From Priestia taiwanensis (lineage in GTDB: Bacteria; Bacillota; Bacilli; Bacillales; Bacillaceae_G): a stretch of 64,000 nucleotides of DNA. The stretch spans positions 1 to 64,000 of the forward strand of contig NZ_BMFK01000001.1 of the NCBI RefSeq assembly GCF_014638355.1. The letters run 5' to 3'. The position numbers and the translations under genes were made by a program. Below, one piece after another: positions 16,586 to 27,695 of this stretch; positions within the stretch are counted from its first letter, which is position 1, and each line of letters begins with the position of its first letter. Below the pieces are notes generated by a model, which was given only the letters and a program-made list of their open reading frames with translations, searched no databases and was not told the origin of the DNA.

Positions 16586-16981
16586 ATGAAACGTAGAACG
16601 GCACGCGAACGAGCGTTACAAGCTTTATATCAAATTGATTTGGCACAAATCGAGCCAAAAGAAGCAATTATGAATGTGTTAGAAGAAAACAATGAAAAGG
16701 GTTCGGAGTTTTTAGAGTCTCTTGTTTTTGGCTATATCGAACATAAAGAAGAAATCGATACAATCATTCGTCAAAACTTAGCAAAATGGAAGTTAGAGCG
16801 AATTGGGTCTATTGATCGTAATATTTTACGAGTGGCTGTTTGTGAAATGAAATTCATTGAAGATGTTCCAACGACAGTATCATTGAATGAAGCCATTGAA
16901 GTAGCGAAAGTATATGGTGATGAAGAATCAAAACGTTTCATCAACGCTGTATTAGAGAAAGTAAAAGCATCAATGAATTAA
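16586..16981 (+). CDS. nusB: Transcription antitermination protein NusB
   Basis: 131 residues from the ATG at 16586, which has AAAGGAG 11 bases upstream; longer in-frame extensions lack a ribosome site. All-helical NusB, which with NusE (S10) binds boxA RNA in rRNA antitermination. Family features: [16 protein letters not shown] at the N-terminus, [13 protein letters not shown] and [18 protein letters not shown], ending [11 protein letters not shown]. It precedes folD as in Bacillus. Confidence 0.95.
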   Translation: MKRRTARERALQALYQIDLAQIEPKEAIMNVLEENNEKGSEFLESLVFGYIEHKEEIDTIIRQNLAKWKLERIGSIDRNILRVAVCEMKFIEDVPTTVSLNEAIEVAKVYGDEESKRFINAVLEKVKASMN

Positions 16982-17045
16982 TTAGTTCCGTCGCTTCGTA
17001 TGTTTAGCATAAGAAGAAGGGACTATGGTATGATGATAGAAAAGC

Positions 17046-17105
17046 CATCCCCTCCCAAAGTTGGGCTATGCCCTATAGTTATCTTATGGAAGGGGATTTC
17101 TTTCA
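17046..17105 (+). terminator. Possible terminator or structured leader between nusB and folD
   Basis: ATCCCCT (from 17048) can pair with AGGGGAT (ending near 17098), enclosing a smaller CCCAA/TTGGG hairpin, followed by TTTCTTTC. The loop is large, so this is less certain than the other terminators. Confidence 0.4.
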
Positions 17106-17220
17106 AACATACGATATGGGAAGAGAGAGTATAGCGTATTCATTGCTACGCAAAGCGCTACATACATAGATTTTTTTGCACGAGAAAGAGTAATTATTAT
17201 TTTGTCTGGGGGAATGTGTC

Positions 17221-18084
17221 ATGGTAAAAGCGGAAATTATTTCAGGTAAAGAAGTAGCAGCAGAGAAACGAGCTAGTCTAAAAGAAGAGGTCCGTGTTCT
17301 ACAAGAAACAGAGGGTATTATACCAGGACTAACAGTCATTTTAGTTGGTGATCATCCAGCTTCACGTTCTTACGTAACAGCCAAACATAAAGCATGTGCA
17401 GAGATTGGTATGCACTCTGAAATTATTGAATTAGAAGAGAGTGTATCAGAAGCGGCATTACTTGCTGAAATTAGTCGTTTAAATGAAGATGACACTGTCC
17501 ACGGTATCCTTGTACAGTTACCATTACCAGGCCATATCGACGAACAAAAAGTTATTACAGCCATTTCTCCAGAGAAAGATGTGGATGGGTTCCATCCAAT
17601 TAATATCGGTAAGATGATGACAAATCAAGAAACACTTCTACCGTGCACACCATTTGGAATTGTTGAAATGGTGAAATCAAAGGGAATTGATATAAAAGGA
17701 AAACATGTTGTTGTTATAGGGCGTAGCAATATTGTCGGGAAGCCAGTTGGTCAACTTTTCTTAAATGAAGATGCAACGGTGACATATTGCCATTCGCGTA
17801 CTGTGAATATGCAACAATTAACGCTTCAAGCAGACATTCTGATTGTAGCAGTTGGAAGAGCTAATTTTATTTCAGCAGAGTACATAAAAGAAGGAGCGGT
17901 TATAATTGACGTTGGTGTGAACCGCCTTCCGTCAGGGAAATTGTGTGGGGACGTTGTGTTTGAAGATGCCTTGCAAAAAGCAAGTTATGTGACACCTGTA
18001 CCTGGTGGTGTAGGTCCGATGACAATTACGATGTTACTTCATAATACAGTACAAGCTGCGAAGAATGTACGCAAAGGAGTTTAA
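17221..18084 (+). CDS. folD: Bifunctional methylenetetrahydrofolate dehydrogenase/cyclohydrolase
   Basis: 287 residues. It interconverts 5,10-methylene-, methenyl- and 10-formyl-tetrahydrofolate (NADP-dependent), supplying one-carbon units. Motifs: [18 protein letters not shown] with the catalytic Lys, [14 protein letters not shown], and the NADP-binding [17 protein letters not shown]; ends with [24 protein letters not shown] ribosome site; xseA follows after 8 bp. Confidence 0.97.
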   Translation: MVKAEIISGKEVAAEKRASLKEEVRVLQETEGIIPGLTVILVGDHPASRSYVTAKHKACAEIGMHSEIIELEESVSEAALLAEISRLNEDDTVHGILVQLPLPGHIDEQKVITAISPEKDVDGFHPINIGKMMTNQETLLPCTPFGIVEMVKSKGIDIKGKHVVVIGRSNIVGKPVGQLFLNEDATVTYCHSRTVNMQQLTLQADILIVAVGRANFISAEYIKEGAVIIDVGVNRLPSGKLCGDVVFEDALQKASYVTPVPGGVGPMTITMLLHNTVQAAKNVRKGV

Positions 18085-18092
18085 TCCTAAGT

Positions 18093-19451
18093 ATGGATGA
18101 AAAAAGGTATTTAACAGTAACAGCTTTAACGAAGTATATGAAGGCAAAAATCGAACGCGATAGACACTTGCAAAGCTTGTTGTTAAAAGGAGAAATATCT
18201 AACTTTAAATATCATAGTAGAGGGCATATGTATTTCACGTTAAAGGATGAGAATGCACGTATCGCTGCTGTTATGTTTGCTGGTTATAATCGCGGGATTG
18301 GTTTCGTACCAGAAGATGGAATGAAAGTACTCGTACAGGGAGAAGTCTCTCTGTACGAGCCTGCTGGGTCGTATCAATTGTATGTGAAAGAGATGCAACC
18401 AGATGGTATCGGAAATCTTCATCTAGCATATGAGCAATTAAAGAGGAAACTAGAAGGAGAGGGGTTATTCTCTCCGTTATACAAGCAAGAGATTCCAAAG
18501 TACCCAACTACGATAGGAGTTATTACATCTCCTACGGGTGCGGCTGTTCGAGATGTTCTGACAACGATTGAGCGTCGTTATCCGGTTGCGAAAGTAGTTG
18601 TAATTCCAACACTTGTTCAAGGTGGATTCGCTGCTCCCTCAATTGTTCAATCTATCCAAAAGGCAAATGAACGAGGAGAGTTTGATGTTCTTATTGTTGG
18701 ACGTGGTGGCGGATCGATTGAAGAATTATGGGCATTTAATGAGGAAATTGTCGCAAGAGCAATAGCAGATTCGAAGATTCCAATTATTTCAGCGGTTGGA
18801 CATGAAACAGATTTTACAATTGCAGACTTTGTAGCGGACTTACGTGCGCCGACACCGACTGCTGCGGCGGAAATGGCTGTTCCAAGTATCGGTGATGTAT
18901 TGGAAAGAATTGAGCAACGTACACTTCGTTTGCAGCGTGCGATGAACGAGAAATTACAAGAGGGTAAGAATCGTTTGAAGCAAGCGGAACAATCATATGC
19001 ATTCCGTTATCCGAAGCAATTATACGAGCAGAAGGAACAACAATTAGACCGCTTGTTAGAAGATTTAACAAAGGCAATCAATCACGTCTATGATCAAAAG
19101 AAGAAGATGTATGAGCAACATGCGCTTCGACTTGACAAACACCATCCGCATCAACAAGTTGAGCACATGAAGAGTAGGTTCGCTAATTTGGAAAAGAACC
19201 TTCAACAAGAGGTACATAAGATTCTTGAGAAGAAGCAACAACAATTTTCGTCTGCTGTTTCACGACTTGAAGTGTTAAATCCGCTTCATATCATGAATAG
19301 AGGATATAGTGTGGCCTATAATGAGGAAGGTAGTGTTGTGAAATCTGTGAAAGACATTCGCCTTGGTGAATCATTAAAAGTTCAAATGCAAGACGGCCAT
19401 GTAGATTGCCATGTACAGGGTATTGAGGAGCGTGAATTAACAAATGAGTGA
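18093..19451 (+). CDS. xseA: Exodeoxyribonuclease VII large subunit
   Basis: 452 residues. With XseB it degrades single-stranded DNA in both directions to oligonucleotides in the cytoplasm. An N-terminal OB-fold (~1-100) is followed by the catalytic core with [18 protein letters not shown] (~205-222) and [20 protein letters not shown], then a long coiled coil (~270-400). The stop overlaps the xseB start by 8 bases, so the two subunits are translationally coupled. Confidence 0.96.
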   Translation: MDEKRYLTVTALTKYMKAKIERDRHLQSLLLKGEISNFKYHSRGHMYFTLKDENARIAAVMFAGYNRGIGFVPEDGMKVLVQGEVSLYEPAGSYQLYVKEMQPDGIGNLHLAYEQLKRKLEGEGLFSPLYKQEIPKYPTTIGVITSPTGAAVRDVLTTIERRYPVAKVVVIPTLVQGGFAAPSIVQSIQKANERGEFDVLIVGRGGGSIEELWAFNEEIVARAIADSKIPIISAVGHETDFTIADFVADLRAPTPTAAAEMAVPSIGDVLERIEQRTLRLQRAMNEKLQEGKNRLKQAEQSYAFRYPKQLYEQKEQQLDRLLEDLTKAINHVYDQKKKMYEQHALRLDKHHPHQQVEHMKSRFANLEKNLQQEVHKILEKKQQQFSSAVSRLEVLNPLHIMNRGYSVAYNEEGSVVKSVKDIRLGESLKVQMQDGHVDCHVQGIEERELTNE

Positions 19452-19674
19452 AAAGAATAAGAGTTTTGAAGAAGCATTAGCAGAGTTAGAAGAAATTGTT
19501 GCGAAGCTAGAACAAGGGGATGTCCCGTTAGAAGAAGCAATTGATTATTATAAAGACGGCATGAATCTTTCGAAAGTGTGTCATGATAAATTAAAGAATA
19601 TAGAGAAAAAAATGAGTATGATTTTAGGTGAGGATGGTCAAGTTCGTCCATTTTCTGTTGGAGGAGAGGAATAA
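19444..19674 (+). CDS. xseB: Exodeoxyribonuclease VII small subunit
   Basis: 76 residues, two-helix subunit with the family signature [20 protein letters not shown] and [13 protein letters not shown]. It binds the XseA coiled coil to form active exonuclease VII. Overlaps xseA by 8 bases; ispA begins 2 bases after its stop. Confidence 0.96.
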   Translation: MSEKNKSFEEALAELEEIVAKLEQGDVPLEEAIDYYKDGMNLSKVCHDKLKNIEKKMSMILGEDGQVRPFSVGGEE

Positions 19675-19676
19675 TA

Positions 19677-20570
19677 GTGACGATCCCGTCATTTTCAACA
19701 TTTGCTAAGAAAAGTAAACAACTTATTGAACAACAGTTACATACGTATGTTGGAGTGCTAGAATCGCCTACAGTCTTGAAAGAGTCAATGGAATATTCCT
19801 TGCAAGCAGGTGGCAAACGAATCCGTCCGCTCTTATTATTTGCAACATTAGATGCTTTCTCAAAGGATATCGAGCGTGGATTGCCTGTTGCATGTGCATT
19901 AGAGATGATTCATACATATTCTTTAATTCATGATGATTTACCATGTATGGATGATGATGACTTAAGAAGAGGGAAACCTACGAATCACAAGGTGTTCGGT
20001 GAAGATATCGCTACACTTGCTGGTGATGCATTACTTACGTATGCATTTCAAGTCATTGCCACAATGAATCATAAAGAGGTAACGTCAGAGCAGAAAGTTG
20101 CATTACTTGCAGAGTTAGCAACATCAGCTGGTGCAGAAGGAATGATTGCTGGCCAAGTTGCAGATATGCAAGCAGAAGGGAAAGAGCTCAAAAAGGAAGA
20201 ACTGGAGTATATTCACCGTAATAAAACGGGTAAACTGTTAGTATTTCCTGTTGTGGCAGGAGCCATTCTTGCAGGTGCCACACAAAAAGAGATTGCAACA
20301 TTGAAAGAATTCTCTGAGCTGTTAGGTTTAGCTTTTCAGATTAAAGATGATATTCTAGATGTTGAAGGAACAGAAGAACAAATTGGGAAGCGAGTAGGAA
20401 GTGATGAAACGAACGAGAAGAGCACGTACGTTTCTTTACATTCATTAGCTGGAGCGAAAGAGATTTTGGCAACGACTTTAGTCAAGGCGAAAGAATCACT
20501 GAATTCGTTACAAGTGGATGCTCGTTACTTATATGATATTTGTGAGCTTGTTGGCAATCGAGAAAATTAA
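19677..20570 (+). CDS. ispA: Farnesyl diphosphate synthase / geranyltranstransferase
   Basis: 297 residues from a GTG at 19677 with GGAGAGGAA upstream. It condenses isopentenyl with dimethylallyl/geranyl diphosphate to farnesyl diphosphate, precursor of quinones and undecaprenyl carriers. Both Asp-rich motifs are present: DDLPCMDDDDLRRGKP (~84-99) and DDILDVEG (~224-231), with GGKRIRP near the N-terminus. Next to dxs, so two isoprenoid genes are clustered. Confidence 0.95.
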   Translation: MTIPSFSTFAKKSKQLIEQQLHTYVGVLESPTVLKESMEYSLQAGGKRIRPLLLFATLDAFSKDIERGLPVACALEMIHTYSLIHDDLPCMDDDDLRRGKPTNHKVFGEDIATLAGDALLTYAFQVIATMNHKEVTSEQKVALLAELATSAGAEGMIAGQVADMQAEGKELKKEELEYIHRNKTGKLLVFPVVAGAILAGATQKEIATLKEFSELLGLAFQIKDDILDVEGTEEQIGKRVGSDETNEKSTYVSLHSLAGAKEILATTLVKAKESLNSLQVDARYLYDICELVGNREN

Positions 20571-20679
20571 ATCTCAATTGTACATTTCAAATAAGTATGA
20601 TACATTAATGTGTACTATAACAAACGTGTGGAACGATGGAACCGCTTCAATAGATTGTTCCAGAAAGAATTCGAATAAT

Positions 20680-20712
20680 GCCGCCAACACGCTTGTGTTA
20701 GCGGCTGTTTTT
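20680..20712 (+). terminator. Terminator after ispA
   Basis: GCCGC-C-AACAC and GTGTT-A-GCGGC form a stem with one mismatch and a 4-base loop, followed by TGTTTTT. Confidence 0.75.
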
Positions 20713-20785
20713 CATGTTATGTAAGGAAACGAAAAGGAAGCTGTTTTTGTAGAAAAGATAAATTGGATGAAAGTGAGTGGTCCGA

Positions 20786-22675
20786 ATGGATCTAACGAAA
20801 ATTAAAGACCCTAGCTTTTTAAAGAACATGTCAATCGCTGAGCTAGAGGCGTTAAGCGAAGATGTTAGACAATTTCTTATTCAAAAGCTGTCTGTAACTG
20901 GTGGACACATTGCACCAAACTTAGGGGTAGTGGAATTAACTATTGCATTGCACAAAGTATTTAATAGTCCAAAAGACAAATTTATTTGGGATGTTGGACA
21001 TCAATCATACGTTCATAAAATTTTGACAGGTCGTGCAGATCAATTTGATACATTAAGACAATATAAAGGACTGTGTGGTTTCCCGAAGATGCGAGAAAGT
21101 GAGCATGACGTATGGGAGACAGGACATAGCTCTACATCGTTGTCTGCGGCAATGGGAATGGCAATTGCGCGCGATTTAAAGGGAACAGATGATCATATCG
21201 TTCCAATTATTGGGGACGGTGCATTAACTGGTGGAATGGCATTCGAAGCATTGAATCACATTGGTCATGAGAAGAAAGACATGATTGTTATTTTAAATGA
21301 CAATGAGATGTCAATTGCACCAAACGTAGGGGCACTCCACAATGTATTAGGACGCCTACGCACAATGGATCATTACCAGAAGACAAAAGACGAGCTAGAA
21401 GCGTTATTGAAGAAGATTCCGGCTGTTGGTGGCACATTAGCAACAGCAGCAGAACGTGTGAAAGATAGCTTGAAGTATTTATTCGTTTCAGGCGTTTTCT
21501 TCGAGGAATTAGGATTTACGTACCTAGGTCCTGTTGATGGTCATGACTATCACGATTTATTTGAGAATTTACACTATGCGAAGCGAATGAAAGGTCCTGT
21601 CCTTATTCACGTCTTAACGAAAAAAGGAAAAGGATACAAGCCAGCAGAATCAGATGTTGTTGGAACATGGCATGGTACAGGTCCGTATAAAATCGAATCA
21701 GGTGATTTTGTAAAGCCAAAAGCGACAGCTCCTGCGTGGAGTAAGTTAGTAAGTGATACAGCGCTTAAATTGGCAAAAGAAGATGAGCGAATTGTTGCGA
21801 TTACACCAGCGATGCCTGTTGGATCGAAGTTAGAGAAGTTTGCTGAGGAATTGCCAGATCGCATGTTTGATGTGGGAATTGCAGAGCAACATGCAGTGAC
21901 AGTGGCAGCAGGATTAGCAACACAAGGATATAAGCCGTTCTTAGCTATTTATTCGACGTTCTTACAACGAGCATATGATCAAGTTGTACACGATATTTGC
22001 CGCCAAAACTTAAATGTATTCATCGGAATTGACCGTGCTGGTTTAGTTGGTGCGGACGGTGAGACGCATAATGGAGTATTTGATATTGCTTTCTTACGTC
22101 ATGTGCCTAACTTAGTTCTTATGATGCCAAAAGACGAGAACGAGGGACAGCATATGGTGTACACATCGTTCAAATACGACGATGGTCCAATTGCAATGCG
22201 TTTCCCACGTGGAAATGGTATTGGTGTAGAGATGGACGAACAATTAAAAGAAATCCCAATTGGTACGTGGGAAGTGTTACGAGACGGAAGAGATGTAGCA
22301 ATCTTGACGTTTGGTACAACGATTCCAATGGCGATGCAAGCAGCAGAACAGTTAGAAAAAGAAAACATTTCTGTGAAAGTAGTCAACGCACGCTTCATCA
22401 AACCAATGGATGAAAATATGTTGCATACGATTTTAGGTAGCAATATGAATGTTGTAACAATTGAAGAAGCGCAAGTACAAGGTGGCTTTGGAAGTGCTGT
22501 CCTTGAATTTGCACATAATCATGGTTATACACCTCACATCCAATGTATGGGTATACCAGATGAATTCATTGAGCATGGAAGTGTGAATGAATTATTAGAA
22601 GAAATTGGATTAACGGTAAATGGTGTTATTGCAACAGTGCATAGTATGCTTCCAAGTAAACAAAAAAGGGCGTAA
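20786..22675 (+). CDS. dxs: 1-deoxy-D-xylulose-5-phosphate synthase
   Basis: 629 residues from the ATG at 20786 ([15 protein letters not shown] aligns with the family start; a GTG at 20777 is an alternative). It condenses pyruvate and glyceraldehyde 3-phosphate, first step of the MEP isoprenoid pathway, with thiamine diphosphate. Motifs: GHQSYVHK, the ThDP/Mg motif [18 protein letters not shown] to [14 protein letters not shown], and [15 protein letters not shown]. Its own promoter is likely, as a terminator precedes it. Confidence 0.97.
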   Translation: MDLTKIKDPSFLKNMSIAELEALSEDVRQFLIQKLSVTGGHIAPNLGVVELTIALHKVFNSPKDKFIWDVGHQSYVHKILTGRADQFDTLRQYKGLCGFPKMRESEHDVWETGHSSTSLSAAMGMAIARDLKGTDDHIVPIIGDGALTGGMAFEALNHIGHEKKDMIVILNDNEMSIAPNVGALHNVLGRLRTMDHYQKTKDELEALLKKIPAVGGTLATAAERVKDSLKYLFVSGVFFEELGFTYLGPVDGHDYHDLFENLHYAKRMKGPVLIHVLTKKGKGYKPAESDVVGTWHGTGPYKIESGDFVKPKATAPAWSKLVSDTALKLAKEDERIVAITPAMPVGSKLEKFAEELPDRMFDVGIAEQHAVTVAAGLATQGYKPFLAIYSTFLQRAYDQVVHDICRQNLNVFIGIDRAGLVGADGETHNGVFDIAFLRHVPNLVLMMPKDENEGQHMVYTSFKYDDGPIAMRFPRGNGIGVEMDEQLKEIPIGTWEVLRDGRDVAILTFGTTIPMAMQAAEQLEKENISVKVVNARFIKPMDENMLHTILGSNMNVVTIEEAQVQGGFGSAVLEFAHNHGYTPHIQCMGIPDEFIEHGSVNELLEEIGLTVNGVIATVHSMLPSKQKRA

Positions 22676-22678
22676 GTA

Positions 22679-23509
22679 GTGAGTATGAGTACAAAAAAAG
22701 AACGTATAGACGTATTATTAGTAGAACGTGGCTTAGCAGAGACACGTGAAAAAGCGAAGCGATCTATTATGGCTGGCCTTGTTTACTCAAATGAGTTACG
22801 TATGGACAAGCCAGGTGAGAAAATTCAAATAGATGCACCGCTTCAAATTAAAGGGCAGGTAATGCCTTATGTGAGCCGTGGCGGATACAAGTTAGAGAAG
22901 GCACTGCAAGTATTCGATATGTCTGTACAAGACAAAGTCATGATTGATATTGGTTCATCCACAGGTGGATTTACCGATTGTGCATTGCAGAATGGGGCAA
23001 AATTATCGTATGCATTAGACGTTGGATATAACCAACTTGCATGGAAATTGCGCCAAGATGAGCGTGTGGTTGTGATGGAGCGTACGAATTTCCGTTATGT
23101 GACGCCAAGTGACTTAATGGAAGGGATGCCGCAAATAGCAACGATTGATGTTTCCTTCATCTCGCTACGCTTAATTCTTCCAGTGTTAAAGACACTTCTT
23201 GTTTCTAATAGTGATGTTGCTGCGTTAATTAAACCGCAGTTTGAAGCTGGGAAGGATCAAGTAGGGAAGAAAGGAATCGTTCGTGATAAGAAAGTACATG
23301 AGCAAGTAATAGAATCTATTCTTGAATTTGCGATGAAGGAAGGATACGATGTGCAAGATGTGACGTTCTCTCCAATTACAGGAGGAGAAGGGAATATTGA
23401 GTTCCTAGCGCACTTTAAATGGCATGGTGAGAAAGAACAAGGAACAAACCATTCAGAGAAGACAGTGATGCAAATTGTCGAGGAAGCGCACGCGCAGTTA
23501 AAGAAATAA
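22679..23509 (+). CDS. yqxC: TlyA/RrmJ-type rRNA methyltransferase YqxC
   Basis: 276 residues. An N-terminal S4 RNA-binding domain (ERIDVLLVERGLAETREKAK) and a FtsJ-like SAM methyltransferase domain (~85-270) with SAM motif DIGSSTGGFTDC and catalytic-type TIDVSFISL. Homologues 2'-O-methylate rRNA and are often called hemolysin A-like. GTG start at 22679 with AAAGGG upstream, 3 bases after dxs. Confidence 0.93.
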   Translation: MSMSTKKERIDVLLVERGLAETREKAKRSIMAGLVYSNELRMDKPGEKIQIDAPLQIKGQVMPYVSRGGYKLEKALQVFDMSVQDKVMIDIGSSTGGFTDCALQNGAKLSYALDVGYNQLAWKLRQDERVVVMERTNFRYVTPSDLMEGMPQIATIDVSFISLRLILPVLKTLLVSNSDVAALIKPQFEAGKDQVGKKGIVRDKKVHEQVIESILEFAMKEGYDVQDVTFSPITGGEGNIEFLAHFKWHGEKEQGTNHSEKTVMQIVEEAHAQLKK

Positions 23510-23550
23510 GAGGGAATGGAGGGATAACAGCCGTTGTTCCTCTTTTTTCT
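23508..23550 (+). terminator. Terminator after yqxC
   Basis: AAGAGGGAA and TTGTTCCTCTT arms (loop ~20 bases) followed by TTTTTTCTTTT; it overlaps the yqxC stop. Confidence 0.65.
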
Positions 23551-23740
23551 TTTATATGCTTTTTCCGTCACAAAAGCATGTATATATATAGAAAAATATG
23601 TACAACTGTTGCATTATGTTTTAACATTAGTTTGTACAATTGTTTTAAAGAAGGGAAGACTAAATCTATCGGGGTTTTGTCTATATATACACGTTATTAT
23701 TTCCTATGAATGTAGATTATATATAAGGAGAGCTAATGAA

Positions 23741-24190
23741 GTGAATAAAGGTCAACGTCATATTAAAATTAGAGAAATTATTTCAAGTAAAGATATTGAG
23801 ACACAAGATGAATTAGTAGATATTCTACGAAACGAGGGCTTTAATGTTACACAAGCAACTGTTTCACGTGATATTAAAGAACTGCACTTAGTGAAAGTTC
23901 CTTTAACAGATGGTAGATATAAGTATAGCTTACCGGCAGATCAACGCTTTAATCCATTGCAAAAGCTAAAGAAATCATTAATTGATGCATTTGTAAAAAT
24001 CGATTCAGCAGGTCATCTTATTGTCTTAAAAACATTGCCAGGAAATGCAAGTGCTATTGGTGCACTAATTGATCATTTGGATTGGCATGAAATTGTCGGA
24101 ACAATTTGCGGAGACGATACAATTTTAATTGTGTGCCGTACGCCAGAAGATACAGAAGGAATTTCTGAACGTTTTATTCGCATGTTGTAG
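23741..24190 (+). CDS. argR: Arginine repressor ArgR/AhrC
   Basis: 149 residues from a GTG at 23741, 10 bases after AAGGAG; this gives the standard ArgR length, so an upstream extension is rejected. Arginine-dependent hexameric regulator of arginine synthesis and catabolism. The N-terminal winged helix contains [13 protein letters not shown] and [19 protein letters not shown]; the C-terminal oligomerisation/arginine site contains [13 protein letters not shown] and [12 protein letters not shown]. Possible targets in this window are the ARG-box-like sites before the art operon. Confidence 0.96.
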   Translation: MNKGQRHIKIREIISSKDIETQDELVDILRNEGFNVTQATVSRDIKELHLVKVPLTDGRYKYSLPADQRFNPLQKLKKSLIDAFVKIDSAGHLIVLKTLPGNASAIGALIDHLDWHEIVGTICGDDTILIVCRTPEDTEGISERFIRML

Positions 24191-24220
24191 AAGATATAAC
24201 ATATAAGAGGTGAAAGAAGT

Positions 24221-25948
24221 TTGTTATCGGAATTATCAATTAAGAACTTTGCAATTATTGAAGAGGTTTCCATCTCTTTTGAAAAAGGATTAACTGTATT
24301 AAGTGGAGAAACGGGTGCGGGGAAATCCATTATTATTGATGCAATTGGACTATTAGTAGGTGGAAGAGGATCCTCTGAATTTGTCCGTTACGGTACGGAG
24401 AAAGCAGAAATTGAAGGACTATTTTATTTAGATGAGAAACATCCGTGCTTTAGCAAATGTGAGGAACTTGGCATTGAGCTAGAAGAGGATATGATTATCT
24501 TAAAGCGGGACATTACACATACGGGAAAAGGTGTGTGCCGTATTAACGGGAAACTAGTGACGACAACGACGCTTAAAGAAATTGGTAAGACGTTAGTTGA
24601 TATACATGGCCAGCATGAACATCAAGATTTAATGACTCCCGAACGTCACTTACATATGTTAGATCAGTTTGATGCAGAGAATATGTGGAATCAACTTGAA
24701 TCATATCGCCAAGTATACACACAGTACGAACGTGTGAAGAAGCAGTTGAAGCAACTAACGGAAAATGAACAACAAATGGCTCATCGACTAGATTTGATTC
24801 AATTTCAGTTAGATGAAATTCGCTCTGCTAATTTAAAAGTGGATGAAGATACGCTATTGCAAGAAGAACGCATTAAAATAGCGAACTTCGAGAAAATATA
24901 TAAAGCATTAACAGACGCATACCAAGCGCTTAGTGGCGATTCACAAGGACTTGATCAAGTACGTAGTGCAATGTATGGTGTTGAAACAGTAACAAGTATT
25001 GATCAGTCATTAACAGATATCTCCGAAGCAATTGCAAATAGCTTTTATGTACTAGAAGAAGCTGCGTATGGTTTACGAGAAAAGATTGATTTAATGGAGT
25101 ATGATCCGAAGCGTCTGGATTTTATTGAATCACGCTTAAATGAAATTAATATGTTAAAGCGTAAGTATGGTCAGTCTGTTGAAGAGATTCTACACTATGC
25201 AGAACAAATTGCAGAAGAATTAGATACGATTGAAAATAAAGACGTACACATCGAGAAGACAAAGAAAGAATTAGATATACTGATAATTAAGGTAATCGAC
25301 GAAGGACTTCGCTTATCAGCGATGAGAAAGGCATTAGCAGCGCATTTAACAGATGCCATCCATCAAGAGTTGAAAGAATTGTATATGGATAAGACGAAGT
25401 TTGAAGTACGCATTGTGAGGAACGAGGGAACAGAAGGTGATCCGCTTGTTGATGGAATCCCAGTTAGATTAATGGCTGATGGCTTAGATGAAGTCGAGTT
25501 CTATATTTCAACGAACCCTGGAGAGCCGTTAAAGCCACTTGCGAAAGTTGCCTCAGGTGGAGAGTTATCTCGTATTATTCTTGCGCTTAAGAGTATTTTC
25601 TCGAAGCATCAAGGTGTGACATCCATTATTTTCGATGAGGTAGATACAGGAGTAAGCGGACGAGTAGCACAAGCAATTGCAGAGAAAATCCAACGTGTGT
25701 CAGCTGATTCTCAAGTACTATGTATTACGCATCTTCCACAAGTTGCCTCGATGGCAGATACACATTTGTTTATCACAAAGGAAATTGTAGAAGATCGAAC
25801 AAAGACAAATGTAAATGTATTAAACCATGAAGAGAAAATTATGGAAATTGCTCGTATGATTTCAGGTGCAGAAATTACAGGTGTGACGCACGAACATGCG
25901 AAGGAATTACTTGAACAAGCTAAAAATATTAAAGCAACGTATGCATAA
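24221..25948 (+). CDS. recN: DNA repair protein RecN
   Basis: 575 residues, TTG start at 24221 with AAGAGGTGAAAG upstream. SMC-like ATPase acting early at double-strand breaks. Walker A GETGAGKSI (~29-37), central coiled coils (~150-350), signature ASGGELSRIILALK (~445-458) and Walker B SIIFDEVDTGVSG. Family length and ends are complete. It follows argR by 30 bp, as in other Bacillus. Confidence 0.96.
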   Translation: MLSELSIKNFAIIEEVSISFEKGLTVLSGETGAGKSIIIDAIGLLVGGRGSSEFVRYGTEKAEIEGLFYLDEKHPCFSKCEELGIELEEDMIILKRDITHTGKGVCRINGKLVTTTTLKEIGKTLVDIHGQHEHQDLMTPERHLHMLDQFDAENMWNQLESYRQVYTQYERVKKQLKQLTENEQQMAHRLDLIQFQLDEIRSANLKVDEDTLLQEERIKIANFEKIYKALTDAYQALSGDSQGLDQVRSAMYGVETVTSIDQSLTDISEAIANSFYVLEEAAYGLREKIDLMEYDPKRLDFIESRLNEINMLKRKYGQSVEEILHYAEQIAEELDTIENKDVHIEKTKKELDILIIKVIDEGLRLSAMRKALAAHLTDAIHQELKELYMDKTKFEVRIVRNEGTEGDPLVDGIPVRLMADGLDEVEFYISTNPGEPLKPLAKVASGGELSRIILALKSIFSKHQGVTSIIFDEVDTGVSGRVAQAIAEKIQRVSADSQVLCITHLPQVASMADTHLFITKEIVEDRTKTNVNVLNHEEKIMEIARMISGAEITGVTHEHAKELLEQAKNIKATYA

Positions 25949-25982
25949 GAAGATGAATCAGTCGATTCATCTTCTTTTTTTA
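25947..25982 (+). terminator. Terminator after recN
   Basis: AAGAAGATGAATC and GATTCATCTTCTT form a perfect 13-bp stem with a 4-base loop, followed by T. Confidence 0.92.
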
Positions 25983-26109
25983 CAGATAAACGTTGAAAAA
26001 TGTACTTTATTTTATTTGCCAGTTATAAATCGTTTCGACAAAGGAGAAAGTAATGATAAGGTCGCAAAACAGTGGCTGAATGTGGGTTAGGAGCGAGGAG
26101 AGTGAAGGA

Positions 26110-27405
26110 ATGAAAAGGCGTATAAGAAATTTGATAGGTGCATTTCTCCTTGTTTCAATAGTATTCATTTGTTTAAATAAACAAATTCATCATTACTTAG
26201 AGATACCAAAAGAAGTTGTTTTATTTGAAGGGCAACAATCTGAATTAGCTTCGATCCCAGCTTTAGGAAATGTGAAATCATCGAATCCAAACGTTGTAAC
26301 GGTTGGGAAGGACGATAAACAAGTGTCTGTCGATGCTCATCAGACTGGGGAAGCAGATGTTATTTTACAAATGGCTGGTTTTCCAATTAAGAAAGTAAAT
26401 GTGAAAGTATTAAAAGATTTCAAAGTAATTCCGGGTGGTCAATCAATTGGTGTCAAGCTAAACACGAAAGGTGTGTTAGTAGTAGGACATCACCTTATTC
26501 AAACAAAAGAAGGAAAGAAATCACCAGGTGAAATTGCAGGAATCAAAGTTGGAGATATGATTATGAATATAAATGGGAAACCAATTCAGAAGATGAATGA
26601 TGTTGCCCCATTTATTCAAGATTCAGGGAAAACTGGTGCATCACTTAAGATTGTTGTTTTACGAGAAGGGAAAACATTTGAAACAAAGTTGACACCTTTA
26701 AAAAACAAAGATGAAGAATCATATCGTATTGGTTTATATATTCGTGATTCAGCAGCAGGAATTGGAACGATGACGTTTATTCACCCTGGCACGATGAAAT
26801 ACGGAGCATTAGGGCATGTCATAACAGACAATGATACGAAAAAGCCAATTCAAGTACAAAACGGGCAAATTATGCGTTCAACGGTTACGTCTATCCAAAA
26901 AGGAAGCGACGGTGACCCAGGAGAGAAATTAGCACGGTTTGCACCGGATAACGAAGTAATAGGTAACATCGTAACGAATAGCTCGTTTGGTATTTTTGGT
27001 ACACTGCGTACAACTATTCCGAATGGTATCATGGATAAAGAATTGCCAATTGCACTATCCCACCAAGTGAAAGAGGGACCAGCAAAAATTCTTACTGTTA
27101 TTAACCAAGACAAAGTAGAAGAATTTGATGTAGAAGTTGTAACATCAATACCACAGAAGTTTCCTGCGACAAAAGGAATGGTTATCAAGATTACGGATAA
27201 GCGTCTTCTTGAGCATACAGGTGGTATTGTCCAAGGAATGAGCGGAAGCCCAATTATTCAAGATGGCAAATTAATTGGCGCAGTAACTCACGTCTTTGTG
27301 AATGATCCGACTTCTGGTTATGGTGTCCATATTGAATGGATGTTAAACGAAGCGGGCATTAATATTTATGATTCTCACCAATTAAACAAGAAAGAAGCGA
27401 GCTAA
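26110..27405 (+). CDS. spoIVB: SpoIVB serine peptidase (S55)
   Basis: 431 residues from the ATG at 26110 (GAGGAG upstream). Forespore-made protease secreted into the intermembrane space, where it cleaves SpoIVFA and triggers pro-sigma-K processing. One N-terminal membrane/signal segment (~8-24), a PDZ domain (~110-200: GVLVVGHH...[16 protein letters not shown]) and an S55 peptidase domain with [10 protein letters not shown] (His), [13 protein letters not shown] (Asp) and QGMSGSPI (Ser). Expected sigma-G control. Immediately upstream of spo0A. Confidence 0.96.
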   Translation: MKRRIRNLIGAFLLVSIVFICLNKQIHHYLEIPKEVVLFEGQQSELASIPALGNVKSSNPNVVTVGKDDKQVSVDAHQTGEADVILQMAGFPIKKVNVKVLKDFKVIPGGQSIGVKLNTKGVLVVGHHLIQTKEGKKSPGEIAGIKVGDMIMNINGKPIQKMNDVAPFIQDSGKTGASLKIVVLREGKTFETKLTPLKNKDEESYRIGLYIRDSAAGIGTMTFIHPGTMKYGALGHVITDNDTKKPIQVQNGQIMRSTVTSIQKGSDGDPGEKLARFAPDNEVIGNIVTNSSFGIFGTLRTTIPNGIMDKELPIALSHQVKEGPAKILTVINQDKVEEFDVEVVTSIPQKFPATKGMVIKITDKRLLEHTGGIVQGMSGSPIIQDGKLIGAVTHVFVNDPTSGYGVHIEWMLNEAGINIYDSHQLNKKEAS

Positions 27406-27424
27406 TGACGCTCGCTTCTTTTTC
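27392..27424 (+). terminator. Terminator after spoIVB
   Basis: GAAGCGAGC and GCTCGCTTC flank a 7-base loop that contains the stop codon, followed by TTTTT; the stem starts inside the spoIVB coding end. Confidence 0.88.
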
Positions 27425-27659
27425 GTCAAAAAATGATTATTCATAGGTCTATAAGAGAAGAAAGTACGTTTTTATTTACTTTTTTGTAAAAAGAAAGGGT
27501 TTTCTTATAGAAAAGTTCATAAAAAATGATTTCTTGTCTTATAAGTTGTTTTCATTATGTAAATTGTCGTGTAAAATAGAATTGTATTATAACAGGAGAA
27601 AGCGAATTTTCGTGTTATTTAGACTTTTTTAAGAAAAGAACGAAAAATACCTTGAAAAG

Positions 27660-27666
27660 TGTCGAA
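27660..27666 (+). promoter_or_regulatory. 0A box upstream of spo0A
   Basis: TGTCGAA matches the Spo0A binding core. It lies at the centre of a palindrome, AAAAGTGTCGAACACTTTT (27656-27674). Spo0A autoregulation is established in Bacillus; its use here is inferred. Confidence 0.6.
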
Positions 27667-27695
27667 CACTTTTACATAAATAAAATGGAGAAATA

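Noticed and set aside
20518-20724. 68-codon ORF after ispA
   Set aside because: It reads through the ispA 3' end in another frame and through the terminator; no ribosome site.
23705-23722. ARG box before argR (TATGAATGTAGATTATAT)
   Set aside because: Only the first half fits and the centre is not AT-only; too weak to list as a site.
27546-27577. Sigma-A promoter (TTGTTT/TAAAAT) for spo0A
   Set aside because: The spacer is 20 bases, too long for a reliable call.
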